Below, piece after piece: positions 44,501-57,109 of a stretch of DNA of 64,000 bases. The first letter of the stretch is position 1. Each line of letters opens with the position of its first letter. This stretch comes from Manis javanica. Its lineage: Eukaryota; Chordata; Mammalia; Pholidota; Manidae. The DNA is taken from NCBI RefSeq assembly GCF_040802235.1, contig NC_133161.1:107091001-107155000 (forward strand), read 5' to 3'. Both the position numbers and the translations under genes were made by a program. The notes beneath the pieces are model-generated. The model worked only from the letters and a program-made list of their open reading frames with translations, was not told where the DNA came from and made no database searches.

Positions 44501-46761
44501 AGACGCTGCCCAAAGTGGTTGCTTTCAGGGAGGAAAACTGTAGCTTTCCAGTTCAGCGTGAGCACCCCGGTTTGCTCAACTGTGAAATGGGAATAGTCAT
44601 AGCGTCTGCCTCAGAGATCATGGGGAAGTGAACCACGTTTGTGTGTTAAGTAACTGCGGTTGTGCCTGGAAAACCACAGAGTCAGGGTGTCTTCAGCAGT
44701 GAAGACTTTTTGAGATCAACATTTTATCTAAAATAAAATGAAAAAGCCTTTTTCATACTTTCCCTCAGACATAGACTTGGGCTCCCCTCCCAGGAGTGTT
44801 CAAGTCCCAGGCCCTTGGGCAGAGGGAGCCTGAGAGGCACCAGGTGGGCCCCAGCAGCTGGTTTCAGGGCCTGCAGTAGCAGCTGGCCTGGCTGGGGGCA
44901 GGGAAGCTTCTGGCAACCCTCCCAGTGGTCAAGGCCCCAGGGTATGAAGAAGCAGCCCAGGCAGGGAGGAGAGGTGCAAGGAGGAGGCTACAGGGGTTCA
45001 GGGACTCCTGAATCCCAGAACCTGCAGGGAGTGTGGGATGGGTCTGGGCCAAGAGGTCAGCCTTTGGGGTTTGGTCCCAGATTGGCCAGGAGTGTCCCAC
45101 CCCCTGCCCTCCTCAGGTTTAGAGAAGAAAATATACCAACTGGTCTCAGCCAGCTCTCCTCCCATGCAGTCAAACCTCTACCCAGATTCAGATTTCATCA
45201 TTGAAATAAAAAAAAAGAAAAGGCCTGGGGCTCTGGGAAAGAGGTGAGAAGAGGTGAGAAGGACCATAGGAGGCTGGACTGAGCAGTGGGAAATCTGGGC
45301 TCCACAAAACAGAGGCCCTTCCTGGCCTCAATTTCCCACCTGTGAAATGGGTATCATTCTGGAGGGTGTCCTCCTGGAGAAGACTGGTATCTGACAACAG
45401 ATGGGGACTGAGCAATGCCCAGGCCTTCAGCCTTCTCCATCAGATCTGTGATCAGGAGCCCCCAGAGGATACAGCCTCTCCTCCTCCCTCAGATGTGCAT
45501 CCGTGTGTTCAGCAAATGTTTTCTGAGCACCTTCTGTGTGCACAGTCCTGCACTGAGTGGCACTGGGTACCCAGCCATGACTGAGGCAGGCCTAGCTCCT
45601 GCCACCCTGGCTCATAGTCTAGTGAGGGGACAGACAGTGATGACCCAGAGAAGCGTTGGAAGGGATGAGCTCAGACGGGAAGCCCAGCCTGGGAAGACAG
45701 GTTAAGGAGGGCTTCCTGGAGGAGGGCTGCATCTGAGCTACATTTTGAAGGATGTCAGAACTGATCAGTGAAAGGAAGAGGAAAAGGGCATAGGCACAGG
45801 ACACAGGTGAGAAATGCATGAAACCAAGAATAGTCCCATTTGGTTGGAGAGGAAAATTCAAGGGGAAATCTGCCAAGAAATGAGGCCAGTGTGGTGGGGA
45901 TGGGCCAGATCAGGTACGTGAAATAAAAAGGCTGAAGTTAAAACCATTCACTGAACATATTTTACCAAAGTGCCCGGACTTGTGGTGGGTCCTGCTGGGG
46001 TTACAGTGATGGCCAAGGGGGGCTCCACCCTGTACTCTCAGAGTTCATCATCTGTGTCACTGTTTCTCAAAATTTCCTGTCTCACAGCTCCCTTTGCATG
46101 TTTGAATGCAGATTCCTGGGCTCCAAGGCTACTTCGAAATGGAGGGAAGTAAATTCCGACCACCTGCCGAGTAGGAGAGGAGAATGGGAATATTGGTGAA
46201 CATCCCTAGAGGCGGTCACACTTTGCTGATTCTAGAATTCTGCTCCTTTGATCAGAGTCCAGGGGTTCTTAGTACACTCTGGTCACCTATATTTTCAAAC
46301 TTCCTGTGTTAACCTATTGGTAGGACAGGAAATAAAGTAATTGCTCTCAAGCATCTAATTAGAAAAATATTAAATATCAGAGCATATTGCAGAAGCTCTT
46401 TGTTTCATGAAATTTTAATTCACGTGTGTGTGATCATGCTTGTACATACACGTACTGTGGTGTAAGTAAAATACACATTCTGCTGTGTGTTAAGAGTCTT
46501 AAATTCAAAACAGTTTGAAAACTCTAGGCTACTGGCCCTATGATCTGATCCACCCCGAGCTTCTAAATCCTATCTCATCCTCCCTTTTCTCCACACACCT
46601 TTCTCTTCACTTAAGGAACATCTTCAGATTTTGACTCAGAAATCTCCTGAGCAGTACTCCAGACCCTCAGGCTGGGTCAGATGTCCCTTCAGTCTCCTGC
46701 AGCCCCCTGGACTCCCTCCATCCCAGCCCTATCTGCTCTGGGTGATCATGGTCTGTCCCCT
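41501..46761. other. gene-free stretch upstream of SLC1A5
   Basis: Intergenic DNA with diverged mammal-wide repeats (MIR-like at about 42630-42810, 43160-43260 and 44565-44690; other ancient repeats at 43310-43460 and 45480-45660). In human the next gene on this side is AP2S1; no AP2S1 exon was recognised. Confidence 0.5.
42630..42810 (+). mobile_element. MIR SINE
   Basis: Sense MIR text: GAGCCTCAGTTTCCACATCT, GTAAAGCAGGAGG, then ATCAAATGAGATATGTTCAG. Confidence 0.75.
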
Positions 46762-47073
46762 TGTAAGTCCAGGGAGAGGAAATCCCAGGGCAAAATACCT
46801 CTAAGAACCGAAGTCATTCAAAAGGAGAAATAAAGTTCAAAACCCGTTTATTGTTTACAAACTGCAATTCAGGGATGCCTTTCTCCTCTGGTCTGGAAAA
46901 AACAAGCCAGCAAGCAAGCCAGCTCCTCCCTTTAAACTCTCAGATTCAGACATACCCTTGGTTGCCCAGGTAATTACCTATTGACATGGAGATGAACTTC
47001 CGTCCACCCTGGGGATATACAAATGCTCTAAAGCCAGGAGAGATATTCTGGAAATGTTACAATTTTACCCACA
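46762..47073 (-). repeat. ERV 3' LTR
   Basis: 312 bp, in sense TGTGGGTAAAAT to CTTACA (TG..CA ends). An AATAAA polyadenylation signal in sense lies at about 46847-46852. A purine-rich tract just inside (sense GGAGGGGTGG) fits a polypurine tract. Confidence 0.88.
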
Positions 47074-47563
47074 GGCCACCCCTCCAGAAATTGCACTTTA
47101 CAATCAACTTGTTTCCCTTCTTCCGCAATGGTCCCTGGGCAAGAAAACTGGATCACTGTGACCAGATTAATGATGTAACAATAGCAACAGCAATACAATC
47201 ATGACAATCCTCAAATCGGAGGATTCAGCTAGGTTTAAGTCTCATGCAGATTATGTCCATAGCTCATCAATTCCATAGACAGGCAGTAGCTGAGGGTTCA
47301 GAGCAATCATCATGCAGCAGCTGCACCCAGGGGGGCCCATTCAGGCCACAAGGGCTGTAGGAGAAAATAACCTTAAGGGCAATAAGATACATGTTTTAAT
47401 GATGCCAGCATAGGTAAATCTTGTCCATCAGGTAGGATACACGGAAGAGAGTTGTCCTGTGATAAAACAGTGGCACGAATGGGATCTTGTCCTGCTCTAG
47501 TTTTCCACCCCCAGACTTTCACCCCCCTCCCAGTGGGAGTTATAGATGGGTCAATATATAGGG

Positions 47564-48283
47564 CTATGGGAGGTACATGCGCTGGTCATAAAGATAAAAC
47601 AAAACTTCACCACAAGATGCTCTTAACTTCTGGATGTTTTGGGTACACTTCTGTGACCTTTGGGGCCATTCAGCTGTTACTCCAGGAATATACAGGAGGC
47701 CAGCTCCCAGGCCTTTCCCCAAAGGTGCCAGAATTGCCAGCCATCGCTGGTCCAAGTGTCAAAATGTCCAGGGCCAGGTCCATTCAACAGTGTCTCCAGG
47801 GCTCAGTGCAGTAGGGGCTGGCAGCAGGATGGTGCTCTGCTGCCCATATCCTAGTTTCAATAACTCTAATTTGGTTTGGATGTACAATTGTATAGGTGAG
47901 GCAGCAAGGTTGGTGAGCATATCCACAGGGCTCAAAGCTCCTTTACATGGCTTCTCATTCAAATGCCACAGCACTGTCCATAGGGGAACCAACCAATGCC
48001 GTAGGCTTTTGCTGTCTGACTTTAGGCCAGATTTCAACAAACTGTTGTACCTCTCTATCACGCCTGCCCCAGTAGGATTATATGGTACATGAAATTTCCA
48101 CTTTATTCCTAATTGCTGCACCCATTCTTGTAATGCATGTCCAGTAAAGTGGGTGCCTTGATTGCTGTCAATCACCTCCGTCCGGCCATAGGCTGCAAAG
48201 AGATGCTCCAGCCCCCTCTTGGTGGTTTGCTGATCTGCACAACATGCAGGAAAAGCAACCAAGTTCAGTAGACTTGTCCACAC
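47564..48283 (-). pseudogene. ERV integrase, core and C-terminus
   Basis: The open piece 47759-48283 carries the integrase core with the Asp in SNQGTHFTG and the Glu in YNPTGAGVIERYNSLLKSG, the second and third acids of the D,D-x35-E triad. A Trp-rich C-terminal stretch follows. The N-terminal zinc region lies in the next frame upstream (48342-48692). Frame breaks on both sides. Confidence 0.82.
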
Positions 48284-48341
48284 AAGTCATGGCATACCAA
48301 TATCCTTCTGATATGGGCAGAGGCCCTATATAGTCTATTTG

Positions 48342-49375
48342 TCACCTGACAAGGGGGACTGACCCCCTTACTATTGTCTCATGTTGCTGTGGGACTCGGT
48401 GTAAGTCCCTCTTACAGCACACAAGGCACTCCTTCCGGGCTCTGCTGACTTCTTCAAAGGTCAATGGCAAGCCCCACCTACGGACTACAGCCCACATTGT
48501 CTTTTGCTCCACGTGCAGCAAATGCTTGTGTAGCCATTGGGCCACATCAGAAGCAGGCTTTCCTTGTAGCCAGTGCACATGGGCCAATGTGTCCACTTCA
48601 TCATTCCCTGTGGATGCCAAAGGCAAATGGCCAGACACACGATATACCATAACAGTCTTAGTCTGACCAGAGGCCCATAGGTCTTGCCACAACTGTTGCC
48701 CCTAAAAGGGCTGGTGACCATCCAAGGTGGCATGATACCATGTCGATAGCCACAGGGTCAAGCCTCGATATATGGCCCAGCTGTCAGTGCAAACAACTAT
48801 GAAAGAAGGCTCCTGGGTGATCATAAGCCATACTGCCCACAACTAAGCCCATTGACTGTTCTTCCCGTCTCCGTCCTCCATCCATACTATCTCAGTCTTA
48901 GGATGGAAAGCCACAGCCCTCCACTTTGGGGGCTGCCCATGACTGTAGCCATCTGTGTACCAAGCAACCTCAGGTATAGGAGGGCTTTTTTCTCCTGATA
49001 AGGACTCTCAGCTACCAATGGCTCAAAAGCAAGTTCTTTGTGCTTTCCACTGCTATAGGTCACTGGCCCCAGTAAGCATTTGAGTTCTCCACTTAAGGGC
49101 TGGTAGAGAGGGTGCCACCTACTGTAAATATGCGCCCCTATGGCCAGTGTAGGTATCTGTGCCATGCCACTCTGTTGTCTTTGGGTCCAGTCTTGTATGC
49201 ACCCCACAATGGGATACGTGGTTATTACCTCGGTCAGAGTGGTTCCAGTGAAGGGCTCCATACCCAGCAAGGCGTGGTACACAGCAGCCAGTTGCTTCTC
49301 TACCAGGGTGTACTGGACCTCTTCTTTCCATAGTTGTGACCAGAATCCAATGGGTTGGTGTGTCCATTCATCCAT
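48342..49375 (-). pseudogene. ERV RNase H and integrase N-terminal zinc region
   Basis: Frames 48887-49375 (GFWSQLWKEEVQYTLVEKQL, an RT/RNase H connection hallmark) and 48342-48692. The latter contains the Asp-rich SGHLPLASTGNDEVDTLAHV end of RNase H and the HHCC-like zinc region with ECLVCCKRD. Stops and frameshifts separate the parts. Confidence 0.78.
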
Positions 49376-49517
49376 AACTATCTTCCGTTACAAGAACATC
49401 AAGCTCACAGGGCCTTGATGGGTCCATTACATTCCAGCCCTGTACAGCCTTAACTGCTCACTTGGCAGCAGTAAAAGCAGCTGCACATTCCTCATCCCAG
49501 TCCCACCTGATGCCCTT

Positions 49518-50842
49518 TCATGCCAAGCAGTATAAGGGCTTCAGAATCTGTCCCAACTGTGGGATAAACACACTCCAGTAGCCAAAAACACCCAAAAACT
49601 CTTGTAATACAGCCACAGTGGTAGGGGTGGGGAAAGCCTGGACTTTGTCTATGACTGCTTCAGGAACAACTTTAGTTTTACCTGACCAGACAACCCCCAA
49701 GAATTTCACAGACAGACCAGATCCCTGAAACTTGGTGCTGTTCACAGTCCATCCTTTTCCTGTAGATGTTATAGCATTCTAGGAACTAGTCCTTCTAAAT
49801 CTGAAAGAGAATCAGATGTGAGCATATAGTCAATATAGTGATACAACTGCATTGTTTGCAGTTTCCTCCATGTGGCCAAGTCCTGGGCTACAAGTCTATG
49901 ACAGATGGTGGGACTGTGGAGATGTCCCTGTGGAAAGTTAGTGAATGTCCTCTGCTGGCCTTCCCACGTGAAGGCACACTCTTCCTGGCATTCCTGTGCT
50001 ATGTCAATAGAGAAGAAAGCACTGGCAAGGTCTACTACATAATGGTACATTTCCAGTTCATGGCTGAGGGTGTCCAGAATGTCTACTATAGAGGGGACAG
50101 CAGGGTGCCAAGGGGGTGGGGGGTAACTTTATTCAAGTCCCTGTAGTCTACAGTCATATGCCAGGAGCTGTCTGGCTTTCTCACTGGCCACACTGGGGAA
50201 TTAAAAGGACTATGAGTGGGCTTTATGATGCCCACCCTCTTGAACTCCTGCAGAAATTCTCCAATTTCCTTGTGCCCCCCCAGACAATTTATACTGCTTA
50301 ATATTTGTCACCCACTGGGGTACAGGCAGAGCTACAGGTGGATGCTTAGCCTGTCCCCTCAGAACTGCCTTTACCACACATACCCTCAGTCTGAACTCAC
50401 CTGCAGTGGTCTGTAACCACAGGCCCTGCAGGATATCTACCCCCAAAATATATTCAGGGATGGGAGAAATATACATGGTATACTCCTCTGGGGGTAAACG
50501 CCCTATCCCCAGTAGGATCTGGGTTTTCTTCACTCTAATTGCCTTACTCCCATAGTCATCTATCATAGCAGGGGTACCAGGAAAACACTCCGGGTTGCCA
50601 TGAATCAAAGAACACTCAGCTCCAGTGTACACCAGTGCCAGACAAGTTGCGCATTCACAGGGGACCAATGAATTGCTAATTCTACATGTGGCCTCTGGTC
50701 CCCACCATGTCCCCCAAGGTGGGGACTTTGACCACCCCCTCAGTCTAACTGCGATGCCAAATTGTCCTCCTGTGGGGGTGAGGGCTCTGGCGAATCCTGA
50801 GTACTGTCTCCATGAAGTTTTGCAGGGACACAGGCCGGGCAT
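49518..50842 (-). pseudogene. ERV protease and reverse transcriptase, broken
   Basis: 50210-50842 holds the protease: the active-site triplet is Tyr-Thr-Gly instead of Asp-Thr-Gly (ALVYTGAECSLI), followed by the typical glycine-rich GIGRL and YILGVDIL words. The RT continues at 49769-50050 (VVDLASAFFSIDIAQ, FPQGHLHSP); its YxDD box reads Tyr-Ile-Asp-Tyr. 49518-49745 holds the connection region (KFLGVVWSG). Both catalytic centres are damaged besides the frame breaks. Confidence 0.82.
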
Positions 50843-50859
50843 GAGGCCTTGACTCTGGT

Positions 50860-52390
50860 TTCCATGTCCTGGACCTCAGCAGCTGGAACTGCTGCTCTGG
50901 CTTTAATTGGTGCCACAGTTCTAACAATATTCTATTGGGCTTCCCATTGAGTTTTTCTTTCACTACCCTGGCCTTTATCAAATCAACCCACATCTGGGTC
51001 CTCGAGACCTTCACAGGGCCTTTTGCACCAATTCTTTCAGTCATGGCCTGTACTTTCCTATGTGCCCTTATTGTTTCAAACTCCCCCAGATCTGTCAAAG
51101 TACAAGTAGCCTCTCTTATGGGTTGTCCTAGGTGGGGGGCAAGAGTATTCACTAGGGACAGAAGGAGAGATGTGGGAGCTGTATGCAGCACCAGGTTTCT
51201 CATTCCTATAGTGAACACCACCTCATCAGGGCCCTGGGGTCCATATTATAGCTGATATTTTTCATATCCAATTCCCGCAGTACCTGTTGGAACTCTGCAT
51301 ACATTTTCCAAGTACTGGGAAAATATGGTAAATCACCCTGATTAGGCCAAACTGTCCTGATGGCAGTTGTGAGCCATTCCAGGAGTGTCTGATTCCCTGA
51401 TGTGTGACGGGCATTTTGCAACCGCTGCTGGAGGGATGGGTGAGTCATCAGGGAAGCCATTCTACTCATCTCAGTACCCAACACAACAATGTTTTACACC
51501 CCCACATCCCAGAGATGTAAAAACCATTGAGGCAGAGATTCTGATGGCCTCTGCCAATACTGGACGCTCTCATGCCCACCAGCTCATCCTGGGTATAGGG
51601 GTGGAGTATGGAGTGCTCCACAACCTGGGGAGGGGGCTGCTACTCCCCCTGAGGAGCCTGCAGTTGTTTCATTTGTATTTTCTTAATTGCAGCTCAGCAG
51701 GCCTTTAAAACAAGAAAAGATGGTACCTCCAGTGGTGTCCTGGGTAGCACATCTGTCAATGGCCCCGCCTCCTACTCTTCTCCCTCCAGCTCCTTCACCA
51801 ACGGCTCCTCTTCAACCATTTCCAGGGCTGAAGGGACTGCTCTTTCCTCCCCCTCCCCCATGGCCTCCTGCAACATGACTTTTCCTGCTGTCTCTCCCCT
51901 TACCCCCCTCGCCTCTAAGGAATATTCTAGGAGAGTGACCTGTCTTTTCAGTAACTCTCTTCTTTAATAGCATCCCATAGGTAATCACTCAGCTCCTCCA
52001 AGGGATGCTGAAGTGTGTCTCTCTCCCTTGATAATCCTCTTTCTCCTGTATAACATTTTCCACTATTTCAATGAAAAGGGAACCTACAATGCCAGCCACT
52101 ACATGGCCTCCTAAGGTCTCCAAGCAATCTTCCAACTCACAGAGGGCTAATTGTGCAGCTTCCGGTGTTCCCACCCTTCCCCAGTTTTGGGGAAGGCCCC
52201 CCTTCTCTAGGAGGTACTTTACTAGACCAATTCCCCACTAGGGGTTCCCAAGTTAGAAGCCCCACAACTGGGGTGATAATAACAGGTGAAGCGGCACCCT
52301 CTGCTGCTGCATCTACTGGAGCGTCCCCACCATCCACAGAGCAGTGCTCCCAGAGCTTGCACCCATTATGACAGATTTCGGGTACATAGG
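50860..52390 (-). pseudogene. ERV gag-like region, broken
   Basis: Frames 50745-51221 and 51206-51484, with further broken pieces to about 52340, lie between the 5' LTR and protease, where gag belongs. Helix-rich text (LLEWLTTAIRTVW, FQQVLRELDMKNISYN, RILLELWHQLKPEQQFQLL) is compatible with capsid, but no zinc-knuckle CCHC was found. The assignment is mainly positional. Confidence 0.6.
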
Positions 52391-52412
52391 AATCCTGCTG
52401 ACTGCTGCCAGA

Positions 52413-52724
52413 TGTAAGTCTGGGGAGAGGAAATCCCAGGGCAAAATACCTCTAAACACCGAAATCAGTCAAAGGGAGAAATAAAGTTTAAAACCTGTTT
52501 ATTGCTTACCAACTGCAGTCCAGTACCATCTCTCCCCACTGCTCTGGAAAAAGCAAGCCAGCCAGCAAACGAGTCTTCCCTTTAAATTCTCAGGTTCAGA
52601 CACACCCTCGGTTGCCCAGGTAATTACCCATTGACATGGAGATGAACTTCTCTTCACCCCTGAGGATATGAAAATGCCCCAAAGCCAGGTAAGATACTCT
52701 GGAAATGTTAGAATTTTACCCACA
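52413..52724 (-). repeat. ERV 5' LTR
   Basis: 312 bp partner of the left LTR with the same TG..CA ends and AATAAA at about 52495-52500. Immediately inside, after two bases, the sense strand begins TGGCAGC, which suits the TGG start of a primer-binding site. The tRNA is not assigned. Confidence 0.88.
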
Positions 52725-53934
52725 GCCATCCATTGGGCTGGGGGAGAGGATGTGTCAACCACTGTGAATTCCCCAGCAATGCCGGGTGCAGGGCCAGGCA
52801 GACAGTAGGAACCCTGGAAATGTGGGCTGACATTTTAGATACAGGAAGAAAAGGAGGAAACAGATGCCGGGGTATATCAAGGGGAGGATGCACAGACCTT
52901 GCTTAGGTCTTCTGTGCCGGCTAGAAAGCTGCAGTCTAGGGCAATGGAGTCAGACACAGACACCTGGCTCCTACCTTTCTAATTACTTCTTTAACAGCTT
53001 GTTGTCTGGGCTGCTCCACCCTGCTTTCCCCAGCTGCAGGCTCTCAGGCCTCTGAGGCTTGTAGTATAACAATAACTCAGGTTTCTGGGCTTTGAGGCCC
53101 TGGGGGGGTGGGGGCAGCGGTGGCAGGTACTACCCTCCCTGCAGATCCTGCCAAGATTGTCGGAGCTCTATCTCAGGGCAGCTGCCAAGCCACCACTCCA
53201 AGCCCTGCCCTGGGGTCCCACAGGTGTCCTGGGGCCTGGATGACCTGGATAGAGGACCCCACAGCCCATTCACGGAGAGTATGTGGGTGTCCTCTCTGAG
53301 GGCTGCCGGCCTGAAGGACCAGGACATTGTGAGTCTGGAGACATGGCCACCTCAGACCGTCTGAAGCCGGAGGAGTCCTCAGGTGTGGAGTAAGTCTCAC
53401 ACTGTAAGCAGCCAGCTGGGTCTCCTGAGAAGAAGCCAAAGGGCCACTGCCTCACTTCCTGAGAGGACTGTGGGGCCAGTGGCCTGGCTCTGCGAGGCAT
53501 GAGAACTTGCCTTTCGGCCCGAGACGAGGGGGCAGTCTGAGTGCTGACTAAGGGTCCTGGACAAAGTCCTGACAGTGCTGGATGGAGGGGCTGCAGTGTG
53601 GGCTGGGAAAGGGCAGGCCTGAAGGCCTTGTCACCCTGGGCTGAAGGACGGCCTCACCCCATGAAATTTGAGGGCTCACAAGAAACCAACAGTGTCCTGC
53701 CCCCTTTTGGTACAGACAAGGAAACTAAGTCACCACATTCCAAAGCAAACCATTGGAAGAGCCAGGGGAGAAGCTGGGGGGTGGGGAGGGGGTGGAGGAA
53801 GTGGGGTATCAGGCCAGGAAGAGGCAGGGGCACAAGGCTTCCAGAACAAGACAAGCCATGAGGCTTCACAGCCTGAGAAGAACATACAGATACTGTTCAC
53901 CCCGTTTTTTTTCCCAAAGTGCCAATTAAAATCT
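52725..53934. other. gene-free stretch
   Basis: GC-rich intergenic DNA. Many overlapping short ORFs on both strands, none with a recognisable domain. Confidence 0.5.
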
Positions 53935-54182
53935 ATATTTTTTAAGGTGAAAGTCACTTGACATAAAAATTAACCATTTGGAAGTGTACAAGTCAGCGGC
54001 ATTTAATACATTCCCCATGTCTAGTTCCAAATTATTTCCATCATCCTGCCGAGGAAACCGAGTAGCCATTAAGTAGTCACTCTCCTTCCCCTCTGCCAGC
54101 CCCCGGCCACCATTAGTGTGCTTTCTGTCTCTGTGGGTTTGCCTCATGTGGACATTTCATTCAAATGGAATCCTACACTTGC
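53935..54182 (-). mobile_element. old LINE-1 relic
   Basis: Same old L1 type as 32005-32600: TTGGAAGTGTACAAGTCAGC, GTGGGTTTGCCTCATGTGGA, TCATTCAAATGGAATCCTAC. Confidence 0.7.
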
Positions 54183-54184
54183 AC

Positions 54185-54500
54185 TTGTGATGGTCTGAAT
54201 GTTTGTGTCCCACCCAAATTCACGTGTGGAAACCTAGCCCCACGGTGATGGTATTAGGACAGGCCTTTGGGAAGTGATCAGTCATGCATGGCACAAGCGG
54301 CCTTATCAAAGAGGCTCCAGAAAGCTCCCTCACCCCTTCCACCACGGAAGGTACAAGTCTGCAGCCCAGAACAGGGCCCCGCCCTGCCAGTGCTGGCCCC
54401 TGACACCCAACTCGCAGCCTCCAGAACCATGCGCAACAAATTTCTGTTGTTTATAAGCCACCCAGTCTGTGGTATTCTGTGGAAGCAGGACCAAAACGGT
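54185..54500 (+). mobile_element. MaLR (MLT1-like) LTR relic
   Basis: Text typical of MLT1 LTRs: GATGGTCTGAATGTTTGTGT, GCCTCCAGAACCATGCGCAA, AATTTCTGTTGTTTATAAGC, CACCCAGTCTGTGGTATTCT. Confidence 0.75.
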
Positions 54501-54554
54501 GACCTATTCCCTCTGGTTTCTCTCATTTGGCAATCCGCCCAATATTTTGATTTA

Positions 54555-54760
54555 ATAGCAGTAACTAACGTTTACTGAACACTTACTGTATCCCAGTTGC
54601 TGCTCTCAGCACTGTTCATGTATTAACCTATTTGAGCCTCTCGGCAAGCCTGTGAGGTGCTCATGATTGTTAACCTCATTTTACAGTCCAACGAAGAGAC
54701 TACGGGAGAGGCGGCCCGACCTGCCCCAGGTCACAGGGCTGGTAAGTGAGCTGAGACTTT
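54555..54760 (-). mobile_element. MIR SINE
   Basis: Reverse MIR text: TTTACTGAACACTTACTGTA, AACCTCATTTTACAGTCCAA, CTGCCCCAGGTCACAGGGCT. Confidence 0.75.
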
Positions 54761-55779
54761 TTTTTTCTTTTTATTTTATCTTATTCATTATTATTTGTTA
54801 GCATCTTGAACCTCATTCTCTTGGTAATGTGGTAAAATATAAGTAACACGTCACTGACTGTTTAGCTATCTTAAAGAGAACAATTCAGTGGCTTTGAGCA
54901 CATTCAGTGTTTGTGACTGTCCTGCTTTCTAGCTTCAAACCTTTTAACACTGCAAAAACAGAACCAGAATTTGAACCGAACTGCGTCCAGAGTCCTAGCA
55001 CTGGCTCTCTGCCCACTCTGTTCCCACTCTGCCTCTCAAATGAAGAATTTAGCAAGTGGGCAAGACCAGGTCCCCTCTTTGGAGTTAGGCCTGCAGGGTG
55101 GCGTGTGGCTCTTGGGTTGTTGATGAGGGGCAACCAGGGTCTGGGATCTGGCACCAGGTCTGGCACTCCATGGGCTCTTCTCTCTGCCTGGAACCTTCCC
55201 TCCACTCCCAGCTCTTTGCCTCCTGTGACCATGAAGGGGAACTCTAAAAGCAGAGGTTACCGAAGTGTGCTGATGCAGAAGAGAACAGAGTCAACAAGCC
55301 AAGACTGGCCTCATGGCATCACTCAAGCCCCTGGAGCCAGCTATGCCTGAAGCCGGGAAATGTGATGATTTTTCACTCAGAGGAACCAGTCAATTCCTGA
55401 TTTTTCAGAAGACAGTTACAGTGGGGATTTCATCTTTTTGGAACTCTTTTGGAAAGGGCCAAAGTGAATGAGTGGGAGTTTGTGTGGTAATAGGCACTGG
55501 CAAGTAAGCTCTCAGAGAAGGGAAATAAAGGCGTGAGTGAACAAGTGTGGATGGGAGTATGGCCCATGCCAGGAGACAGACAGCAGATTATCAAGTTGGC
55601 TATAATGTGGAGTTTATGAAGGGTCATGGTGCAGACTTCCAGTTCCAAGACAGACAAGACCCACCAGTGAAGGACCTCTGCCTTGGGAAAATCTGAGGCT
55701 TCATCCTGGGTTCTGTGGGAGCCATCACAGGGTTTAAGCAGCAGAGTTTGCATCTTTTGGAGAAGCCTCTATAGCCTGA
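54761..55779. other. gene-free stretch
   Basis: No gene or clear repeat recognised apart from short AT-rich patches. Confidence 0.5.
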
Positions 55780-56062
55780 CCCACTGCTGGTGGGTGTGGA
55801 AATTGGTACAGCCTCCATGGAAAGACATTAGGCAACAGGCATTCATATGAGAACACCCATACCCTTTGACACAGCCCTTCTTAGAGGGGTTTATTCTAGG
55901 GTGACAGTCCATGTGTGGGAGATCACCAAAGCACTGTCATTGTTAGCAAAAGACCAGAAACAAATTAAGAGCTCATCAGCAAAATATTTATGGTCTACCC
56001 ATGCAATGAAATACCATGCAGCTTTACAAAAGAATGAGCCAAATCACTGTGCATTACAGTCG
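55780..56062 (+). mobile_element. old LINE-1 ORF2 relic
   Basis: Diverged sense L1 text: CCACTGCTGGTGGGTGTGGA, AAAAGACCAGAAACAAATTA, CATGCAATGAAATACCATGC. No frame. Confidence 0.7.
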
Positions 56063-56315
56063 TCGTGAGCTGGGAAATAATCACTGGCTCTCTGGGGGTG
56101 GAAACAGCTCTGCTTTGTACGGGTTGTCAATGTCTCTGGTGTAAATACTCCCACCACGGCTGATTTGAAGCCATCAATGCAACATTGACTGCAGCGTTTG
56201 GAAGAAACAGCAATAGCTCACCACTATGTAGTTCTGCCAGGCAGACACAATAGACATAAAACCTCTATGGCAGGAATGGTAGTAAAATGTGGTGCAATAA
56301 TTAGGAAGCCATATT

Positions 56316-56836
56316 TTGTTGGTATCATTAATCTACAATTACATGAGCAACATTAAGTTTACTAAACTCCCCCCATCATCAAGTACCCCACACTTAACCC
56401 ATTATAGTCACTGTCCATCAGCAAAGATGCTGTAGAATCACTACTTGTCTTTTCTATGTTGTACAGCCCTTCCTGTGCCCCCCAAATTATGTCTGTTAAT
56501 AGTAATACCCTTTTTTTCCCTCTTATCCCTCCCTTCCCTCCCATCCTCCCCAGTCCCTTTCCCTTTGGTAACTGTTAATCCATTCTTGAGTTCTGTGAGT
56601 CTGCTGCTGTTTTGCTCCTTCAGTTTTTTTTTCTTTGTTCTCATACTCCACAGATGAGTGAAATCATTTGATACTTGTCTTTCTCCGCCTAGCTTATTTC
56701 ACTGAGCGTAATACTCTCTATCTCCACCCATGTTGTTGCAAATGGTAGGATTTGTTTTCTTCTTATGGCTGAATAATACTCCATTGTATATATGTACCAC
56801 ATTTTCTTTATCCATTCATCTACTGATGGACACTTA
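56316..56836 (-). mobile_element. young LINE-1, short 3' fragment
   Basis: Antisense 3' UTR of the young family (GGTATCATTAATCTACAATT) followed by the last ORF2 codons, 5' truncated at ACTGATGGACACTTAG. A weak direct repeat (TAGGAAG) is seen at both flanks. Confidence 0.88.
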
Positions 56837-57109
56837 GGTAGGAAGTAAGTTTTTGACTACTTATTATCTTTGTGTTTGATACCATTTTTTAGTTGAAAGT
56901 TTAATTTAACTTTTAGTAATGGTGATGTTAACAAGTGGCTTTCAAAATTCCCCAAAATTTAGCCATCGGCTCTCACAAACTGTTACAAGCCAGGCCCAGC
57001 ACGCCACTGAGGCATTTCCAAAGTGAGAAAGCAAAAGCCAGCTTCTGGACAGGGTTCTGCAGGATAGAGTCTCACCCCCAACACTCTCTCACACTCATTC
57101 TTCTCCAGT

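Larger units (their letters stand above)
46762..52724 (-). mobile_element. endogenous retrovirus, near-complete but env-less
   Basis: Two 312 bp LTRs flank an antisense internal region with gag-like, protease, reverse transcriptase, RNase H and integrase remnants in the retroviral order. The space between integrase and the 3' LTR (about 690 bp) shows no recognisable env. All genes are broken by stops and frameshifts. LTRs are about 85% identical by eye, implying an old insertion. No matching short target duplication was found at the outer flanks (CCCCT against GCCAT). The retroviral class is not assigned. Confidence 0.88.
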
